Of a stretch of DNA of 10,791 bases, positions 6,866 to 10,791 are shown piece by piece. The DNA lies in the NCBI GenBank assembly GCA_028865375.1, contig JAGWKJ010000054.1, positions 1 to 10,791 of the forward strand, given 5' to 3'. Below the pieces are notes generated by a model. The model was not told the DNA's origin and did no database searches. It saw only the letters and a program-made list of their open reading frames with translations. The stretch comes from Hyphomicrobiales bacterium (GTDB lineage: Bacteria > Pseudomonadota > Alphaproteobacteria > Rhizobiales > Beijerinckiaceae). Position numbers and translations under genes: made by a program. The stretch's first letter is position 1. Each line of letters begins with the position of its first letter.

Positions 6866-7473
6866 GCGTGAGCGAAGCCGACCGCGCGGCGGTCGACGCG
6901 GCCATCGCGGCCGCCGAGGCCCGCACGTCGGCCGAAATCCATTGCGTGCTGGCGGAGAGCTCGGGCGACTATGAATTGCCCGCGCTCGTCGGGGCGGTCG
7001 GGTTGGCGCTGCTCGTCCCTTGGCCGATGCTCGCCTTCACGCTCTGGTCGGCGGAGCGCGTCTTCGTGACGCAGATCGCCGTGTTCGCGGTCGCGCTGCT
7101 GGTGCTGTCGATCCCCGCGATCCGCGTCGCGCTGACGCCGCCGGCGGTCAAGCGCGCGCAGGCCCATCGCGCCGCGATCGAGCAGTTCGTCCTGCGCGGC
7201 GTCGACCGCTCTCCCGCCCGCAGCGGCGTGCTGCTGTTCGCTTCGCTGCGCGAGCGCTACGCGCGCGTGATCGCCGACGAGGGGGCGGCCAAGGCGATCC
7301 CGCAAGCCCAATGGCGGCGGGTGGTCGATGCCATGACCGGCCGCCTCGCGCGGGGCGAGATCGGTCCCGGCTATGCCGAGGCGGCGAGCGCCTGCGGCGA
7401 CCTGCTCGCGGCGCATTTCCCGCGCGACCCCGCCGCGCCGGCGAAGCGGCGCGACCGGCTGCACGTGGTGTGA
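6859..7473 (+). CDS. Second TPM-domain protein with two membrane segments
   Basis: The 204-residue product belongs to the second type of TPM protein usually found next to LemA and YgcG-like proteins. Its N-terminus, SEADRAAVDAAIAAAEARTSAEIHCVLAESSGDY (about 5–38), is the first part of a TPM domain. Two hydrophobic segments follow at about 41–63 and 68–90. The domain then resumes with RAQAHRAAIEQFVLRGVDRSPARSGVLLFASLRERYARVIADEGAAKAI. The membrane hairpin thus sits inside the domain. There is no signal peptide. The ATG overlaps the previous gene by seven bases (ATGGTGA); a GTG one codon later would give the classic GTGA overlap and cannot be excluded. The gene is surely translationally coupled to its neighbour. 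It is the last of the forward cluster and converges with the SDR gene, stops 31 bp apart, with no clear terminator between them. Confidence 0.86.
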   Translation: MVSVSEADRAAVDAAIAAAEARTSAEIHCVLAESSGDYELPALVGAVGLALLVPWPMLAFTLWSAERVFVTQIAVFAVALLVLSIPAIRVALTPPAVKRAQAHRAAIEQFVLRGVDRSPARSGVLLFASLRERYARVIADEGAAKAIPQAQWRRVVDAMTGRLARGEIGPGYAEAASACGDLLAAHFPRDPAAPAKRRDRLHVV

Positions 7474-7504
7474 GGACGCGAGGGGCGGCCCGCGCCACGA
7501 CGCG

Positions 7505-8209
7505 TCAGACCGACCGCGTCAGCCCGCCGTCGACCCGGATGTTCTGCCCGGTGATGTACGCGGCGCCGTCCGACACGAGGAACGAGATCGTGGCGGCGAT
7601 TTCCTCGCTCGCGCCGTAACGCCGGAGCGGCACGCCGGCGCGGCGTTCCTCCGTGGCGGGCAGGCTGTCGATCCAGCCCGGCAGCACGTTGTTCATGCGC
7701 AGGTTGTCGGCCGCGTAGGCGTCGGCGAAGATCTTCGTGAAAGACGCGAGGCCGGCGCGGAACACCGCCGAGGTCGGGAACATTGCGGTCGGCTCGAACG
7801 TCCACGCCGTCGATATGTTGACGATGACGCCGGACTTGCGCGCCTGCATCGCGGGCGCGACGAGCCGCGTCGCGCGCACCACGTTAAGGAGATAGATCTC
7901 CATCCCGACGTGCCAGTCCTCGTCGGACAGCTCGAGGATCGGCTTGCGCGGACCGTGGCCGGCGCTGTTGACGAGCGCGTCGACGCGCCCCCACCGCGCG
8001 AGCGCGCCATCGACGAAACGCGCCAAGTCGTCGGCCGACCGATTGGAGCCGGTGACGCCGTAGCCGCCGAGTTCCTTGGCCAGCGCCTCGCCCTTGCCCG
8101 ACGACGACAGGATCCCGATCTCGAACCCGTCCTTCGACAGGCGGCGCGCCGCCGCCGCGCCCATGCCGCTGCCGCCACCGACGACCAGCGCGACCCTCCG
8201 TTCGGCCAT
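7505..8209 (-). CDS. SDR-family protein with non-canonical active site (SxxxR for YxxxK)
   Basis: The 234-residue product has the length and fold pattern of a classical short-chain dehydrogenase/reductase. The NAD(P)-binding motif is GGGSGMG (11–17), followed by a NSAG variant of NNAG (81–84) and the helix Asn109 in LLNVV. The Ser position, S133 in VNISTAW, is conserved, as are NNVLPGWIDS (173–182) and the C-terminal SDGAAYITGQNIRVDGG. The usual YxxxK is absent: at that place the sequence reads TSAVFRAGLASF, giving Ser147 and Arg151. I re-read this on the minus strand; the frame is intact, with no sign of error. Ordinary SDR catalysis is therefore doubtful; it may use another mechanism or only bind ligand. 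The ATG has GGGGA six bases upstream. A DUF1223 gene lies upstream on the same strand, 111 bp away. Substrate unknown. Confidence 0.88.
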   Translation of the reverse strand: MAERRVALVVGGGSGMGAAAARRLSKDGFEIGILSSSGKGEALAKELGGYGVTGSNRSADDLARFVDGALARWGRVDALVNSAGHGPRKPILELSDEDWHVGMEIYLLNVVRATRLVAPAMQARKSGVIVNISTAWTFEPTAMFPTSAVFRAGLASFTKIFADAYAADNLRMNNVLPGWIDSLPATEERRAGVPLRRYGASEEIAATISFLVSDGAAYITGQNIRVDGGLTRSV

Positions 8210-8261
8210 CGTGCATCCCCGTCCTTCGCGCCGACGCGCGATGCGCCGCCGCTTTGCGAGG

Positions 8262-8289
8262 GTTATGTCACGCCGGCGAGGGCTTGCAA
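8262..8289 (-). promoter_or_regulatory. Candidate promoter for the SDR gene
   Basis: Read on the minus strand, TTGCAA (8289–8284) and CATAAC (8267–8262) are separated by 16 bp. Each matches the sigma-70 consensus at four of six positions. The expected start of transcription is about 45 bp before the ATG at 8209. It fits the 111-bp gap between the two minus-strand genes, but the match is modest. Confidence 0.35.
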
Positions 8290-8320
8290 GGCGGGGTGAC
8301 GCCGGGGCCCGCGACGGCGG

Positions 8321-9046
8321 TCATTCCGCCGCCGCGCCGTAGATCTCGCCCGGCCGCCCGGAATCGCCCGCCTGCACCAGCACCGCATAGGCGTCGCCGC
8401 CGCCCGCGCGCGCCTGGGCGAGCGTCGCCTCGAAATGCGCCGGCTTGCCGTTCCACGCGCCCAGCCGCGTCATGGCGCGCACGACGTTCACGTAGGTGAC
8501 GGACGCGCCGCGGTTTTCGCCCCGCCCGATGGCGACCGAACGCGCCTTGGCATAGGACACCAGCCAGACCTGCGAGGATCGCACCGCACCCGGCCCCGCG
8601 CCGACGTCGACGCCGAGCCGGTCGCCCGAGGCCGCGACCTTGACCGCGACGCGCGCGGCGCCCTTGGCCGCGCCCGACGCCAGCGCGCCTCGAATCGAGC
8701 CTTCCTCCGATCCGACGACGCCGGAGAGACCGTCGATCACGGCCTGTGGCGTGTAGACGTCGCCGTCGCCGCGCGAGGCGGCATAGGCGCGCTGGCGCGC
8801 CGTGTAGGCGGGCTGGGCGAGCGTGTCCTTCCAGCCGAGATAATCCCAATAGGTCACCGGCAGCGACAGCACGAGCAGTCCGGGCTCGCGCGCGAGCTTG
8901 GCGGCGAGCCGGTCGGCGGGCGGGCAGGACGAGCAGCCTTGGCTGGTGAACAATTCGACGACGCCATCGACGGGGGCTGCGGACGCTTGCGCGCCTGGAG
9001 CGACGGCGACGAAGATCGATGCCAAGAGGGCGAGCGGGCGGCGCAT
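8321..9046 (-). CDS. DUF1223 exported thioredoxin-like protein
   Basis: The 241-residue product is a DUF1223 protein, a widespread proteobacterial family with a thioredoxin-like fold and no firm function. A signal peptide (1–23: MRRPLALLASIFVAVAPG… to ASA-AP) directs export. The mature protein begins with the family signature VELFTSQGCSSCPPADRL, with a CxxC pair at Cys38 and Cys41. LPVTYWDYLGWKDTLAQPAYTARQRAYA, YTPQAVIDG and VWLVSYAKARSVAIGRGENRGASVTYVNVVR follow, all typical. A redox or metal-binding role in the periplasm is plausible by inference from the CxxC. The ATG at 9046 is preferred because GGAG lies six bases upstream (9056–9053) and the signal peptide starts there. A GTG at 9067 would extend it by seven residues. 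The gene ends on a small hairpin (8315–8331) without a T-run. Confidence 0.9.
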   Translation of the reverse strand: MRRPLALLASIFVAVAPGAQASAAPVDGVVELFTSQGCSSCPPADRLAAKLAREPGLLVLSLPVTYWDYLGWKDTLAQPAYTARQRAYAASRGDGDVYTPQAVIDGLSGVVGSEEGSIRGALASGAAKGAARVAVKVAASGDRLGVDVGAGPGAVRSSQVWLVSYAKARSVAIGRGENRGASVTYVNVVRAMTRLGAWNGKPAHFEATLAQARAGGGDAYAVLVQAGDSGRPGEIYGAAAE

Positions 9047-9087
9047 GACGGTCTCCGATGTCTTCACCCGATCTGCCGCCGGCGCCG

Positions 9088-9127
9088 CGTCACCGGCAAA
9101 TCACGTCGCGGTGAGAGAGCGGTGACG
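9088..9127. repeat. 8-bp inverted repeat upstream of the DUF1223 gene
   Basis: CGTCACCG (9088–9095) and CGGTGACG (9120–9127) are perfect inverted copies 24 bases apart. They lie 40–80 bp before the DUF1223 start, where a promoter and operator would be expected. A further CGGTGA at 9110–9115 repeats part of the right arm. No convincing −10 box was found on the minus strand here. Confidence 0.4.
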
Positions 9128-9259
9128 GGGGTCCGGAGATCGCCGACGCGCGATGTCGATGCGCTCCATTTCGATCGAATGCGCGATCCTCGTCGCTGCG
9201 CGAGACGGTCGGCGGCCCGTCTCGCTCCGGCTTCGTCCTGCATCCCCCGCGCCCTCTGT
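9128..9259. other. Non-coding spacer with small palindromes
   Basis: With the flanking repeats this forms the only gene-free region over 300 bp (9047–9377). It holds a TTCGATCGAA palindrome (9170–9179) and a nine-base-pair hairpin, GCGAGACGG/CCGTCTCGC (9200–9208 with 9217–9225, loop of eight). Reading frames that cross it have no recognisable domain. The hairpins may belong to the same mobile repeat family as the large palindrome next to them. Confidence 0.5.
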
Positions 9260-9346
9260 CGTCTTTGCGAGGAGCGAAAGCGACGAAGCGATCCAGACGC
9301 CCAAAAGGCCCCGCCGCTGGATTGCTTCGCTTCGCTCGCAAAGACG
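9260..9346. repeat. REP-like palindromic repeat (alphaproteobacterial 'ERSEAIQ' type)
   Basis: An imperfect inverted repeat: the left arm (9260–9296) runs from CGTCTTTGCGAGGAGCG to GCGATCCAG, and the right arm (9317–9346) from CTGGATTGCTTCGC to CTCGCAAAGACG. The centre of about 20 bases is unpaired. Chance translations give CERSEAIQ, RAKRSNP and FASEAKQS, strings I know from spurious short proteins in many alphaproteobacterial genomes, where this palindrome is dispersed. It sits 31 bp after the glcF stop, so the RNA hairpin could also end or stabilise the glc transcript. It encodes no protein. Confidence 0.85.
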
Positions 9347-9377
9347 GCGGCGCACCGCGCACGCCCCCCGCCTCGCC

Positions 9378-10679
9378 TCACGCCAGCGCCTTCGGCTTGG
9401 GGCCGCCGGTCGCCCAATCGAGCAGCTCGACCGTGTGGACGATCGGCAGCTTCGTGCCCCTGCCGATCTGCGTCATGCAGCCGAGGTTGCCGGCGGCCAC
9501 GACGTCGGGCTTGGTGCGTTCGACGTTGGCGACCTTGCGTTCGCGCAGCCGCATCGCGAGCTCCGGCTGCAGCACGTTGTAGACGCCGGCCGACCCGCAG
9601 CAGACGTGGCCTTCCGCGGGCTCGCGCACGACGAAGCCCGCCTTGCGCAGCAGGCGCTTGGGCGCGTCGACGATCTTCTGCCCGTGCTGCATCGAGCAGG
9701 CGGAATGATAGGCGACGGTCAGGCCGGACTTCGCCGTCGGCGCGAAGCCTTCGAGGCCGTCGAGATATTCGGCCACGTCGCGCGCGAGCGCGGAGACCCG
9801 CGCGGCCTTGTCGCGATAAGCGAGGTCCTCGCGCAGCATGAAGCCATAGTCCTTCACCGTCGTTCCGCAGCCCGACGTCGTCACGAGGATGGCGTCGAGG
9901 CCGTCGGCCTCGATCTCGGCCGTCCAGGCGTCGACGTTGGCGCGCGCGGAGGCGTGCGCCTCGTGTTCGCGGCCCATGTGGTGCGTGAGCGCGCCGCAAC
10001 AGCCCTCGCCGGCGGCCAGCACGACCTCTACGCCGTGCCGGTTGAGCAGGCGGATCGCCGCCTCGTTGATGCCCGGCGCCAGCACGGATTGCGCGCAACC
10101 GGAGAGCAGCGCGACGCGCGCGCGGCGCGCGCCTTGCGCGGGGAAGACGCGCCGGCCGGCGAAGGCCGGATCGCCGGCGACGGGCGGCCCGGCGAGATCG
10201 AGCATCGCGGCGAGCCGCGGTCCCTGCGGCAGCTTGGCGACGAGTGCCCGAAAAGGCTTCGCGAGCGCGGCGAGGCGCAGCGCGACGCGCAGCCGCCGCG
10301 GATGGGGCAGTATCTTCGCCAGCGTCGCGCGCATCAGACGGTCGCCCGCCGGCCGCCGTCGCGTCTCCTCGATGTGGGCGCGCGCGTGGTCGACGAGGTG
10401 CATGTAATGCACGCCAGACGGGCAGGTCGTCATGCAGGACAGGCACGACAGGCAGCGGTCGACGTGCGTCGTCACCTCCTCGCCCGCGGGCTTGCCGCCC
10501 TCGAGCATGTCCTTGATGAGGTAGATGCGGCCGCGCGGGCTGTCGCGCTCGTCGCCGAGCAGGAGGTAGGTCGGGCAGGTCGCGGTGCAGAAGCCGCAAT
10601 GTACGCACGAGCGCAGGATCTTCTCGGACGCAGCGACGCGCGGATCGGCGAGCTGCGCAAGGGTGAACTCAGTGCGCAT
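9378..10679 (-). CDS. glcF: Glycolate oxidase iron-sulfur subunit
   Basis: GlcF is the iron-sulfur subunit of the GlcDEF glycolate oxidase, which oxidises glycolate to glyoxylate and passes electrons to the membrane quinone pool. The 433-residue product has two 4Fe-4S motifs: CVHCGFCTATCP (Cys25, 28, 31, 35) and CLSCLSCMTTCP (Cys76, 79, 82, 86). Two cysteine-rich CCG domains follow: SGCAQSVLAPGIN with GCCGALTHHMGRE (CCG at 227–229), and YHSACSMQHGQ with HVCCGSAGVYNVLQP (CCG at 360–362). The segment DSPRGRIYLIKDML between the clusters is also typical. All cluster ligands are present and the length is usual. The ATG lies five bases after the glcE stop, with an AAGGGA stretch inside the end of glcE as a likely ribosome-binding site. 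Gene order glcE–glcF supports the call over other CCG-domain subunits such as LutA or GlpC. Confidence 0.95.
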   Translation of the reverse strand: MRTEFTLAQLADPRVAASEKILRSCVHCGFCTATCPTYLLLGDERDSPRGRIYLIKDMLEGGKPAGEEVTTHVDRCLSCLSCMTTCPSGVHYMHLVDHARAHIEETRRRPAGDRLMRATLAKILPHPRRLRVALRLAALAKPFRALVAKLPQGPRLAAMLDLAGPPVAGDPAFAGRRVFPAQGARRARVALLSGCAQSVLAPGINEAAIRLLNRHGVEVVLAAGEGCCGALTHHMGREHEAHASARANVDAWTAEIEADGLDAILVTTSGCGTTVKDYGFMLREDLAYRDKAARVSALARDVAEYLDGLEGFAPTAKSGLTVAYHSACSMQHGQKIVDAPKRLLRKAGFVVREPAEGHVCCGSAGVYNVLQPELAMRLRERKVANVERTKPDVVAAGNLGCMTQIGRGTKLPIVHTVELLDWATGGPKPKALA

Positions 10680-10684
10680 CGCGC

Positions 10685-10791
10685 TCAGATCCCTTCGTGC
10701 ATGCGACCGGGGTTGAACAGGCCGAGCGGATCGACCGCCGCCTTCACCCCGCGCACCAGCCGCTCGACCGCCGGCGCCATCGGCTGGAACG
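10685..10791 (-). CDS. glcE: Glycolate oxidase FAD-binding subunit, C-terminal end only
   Basis: The minus-strand frame from the window edge ends at TGA (10687–10685) after 34 full codons, reading FQPMAPAVERLVRGVKAAVD and then PLGLFNPGRMHEGI. The 'VDPLGLFNPGRM' ending is the standard C-terminus of FAD-linked oxidases of the GlcD/GlcE (VAO) type. Standing directly before glcF with a five-base gap makes glcE the likelier identity; glcD normally comes one gene earlier. Only the tail is visible, so FAD-binding residues cannot be checked. Confidence 0.82.
   Translation of the reverse strand, partial: FQPMAPAVERLVRGVKAAVDPLGLFNPGRMHEGI

Noticed and set aside
8315..8331. CGGCGG/CCGCCG hairpin at the DUF1223 stop as an intrinsic terminator
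   Set aside because: A six-base stem of simple GC repeats without a T-run; expected by chance in DNA of this composition.
9101..9355. Small minus-strand ORFs with CERSEAIQ and RAKRSNP strings
   Set aside because: These are translations of the palindromic repeat; no domain, no ribosome-binding site, and all frames are open because of high GC.
9064..10608. 514-codon minus-strand frame overlapping glcF
   Set aside because: A shifted-frame shadow of glcF that reads on into the palindromic repeat; Arg-rich with no cluster motifs.

Overview
The window is high-GC DNA with dense gene packing and short intergenic gaps. It carries a DUF1223 protein, a glcE–glcF pair, a lemA–TPM–TPM cluster, and a palindromic repeat whose chance translations read like the familiar 'ERSEAIQ / RAKRSNP / ASEAKQS' peptides. 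Together these suggest a free-living alphaproteobacterium, of the Hyphomicrobiales or Rhodospirillales kind. The placement is inference, since there is no rRNA or other lineage marker. No tRNA, CRISPR array or phage module is visible.

Layout, left to right. (1) 2–966 (+): a DDE transposase of the IS481/integrase-core type, cut by the window edge and broken by a frameshift. (2) 1036–4859 (+): a tight block of three metabolic genes: transaldolase, a CaiB/BaiF (family III) CoA-transferase, and an acetolactate-synthase-like thiamine-diphosphate (ThDP) enzyme. (3) 4860–4998: a short intergenic region with a hairpin and a candidate promoter. (4) 4999–7473 (+): a small exported protein with a TonB-C-like domain, then a LemA lipoprotein and two TPM-domain proteins. 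(5) 7505–9046 (−): a short-chain dehydrogenase/reductase homologue lacking the usual Tyr/Lys pair, and an exported DUF1223 thioredoxin-like protein. (6) 9047–9377: a non-coding spacer with inverted repeats and an 87-bp REP-like palindrome. (7) 9378–10791 (−): glcF, and the last 35 codons of glcE running off the window.

How the genes may work together. glcE and glcF encode two subunits of membrane-associated glycolate oxidase. The transaldolase/CoA-transferase/ThDP block is probably co-transcribed, but no single textbook pathway uses all three. The CoA-transferase plus ThDP pairing recalls the oxalate pair Frc/Oxc, but the ThDP protein reads as acetolactate-synthase-like, not Oxc-like. The LemA/TPM genes are a recurring envelope-associated cluster of poorly known role.

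Most of the window is ordinary metabolism. The points most worth a second look are the SDR with SxxxR in place of YxxxK, the small TonB-C-like protein without a visible transducer architecture, the unassigned CoA-transferase/ThDP pair, and the repeats. I see no convincing evidence of an undescribed multi-gene system.
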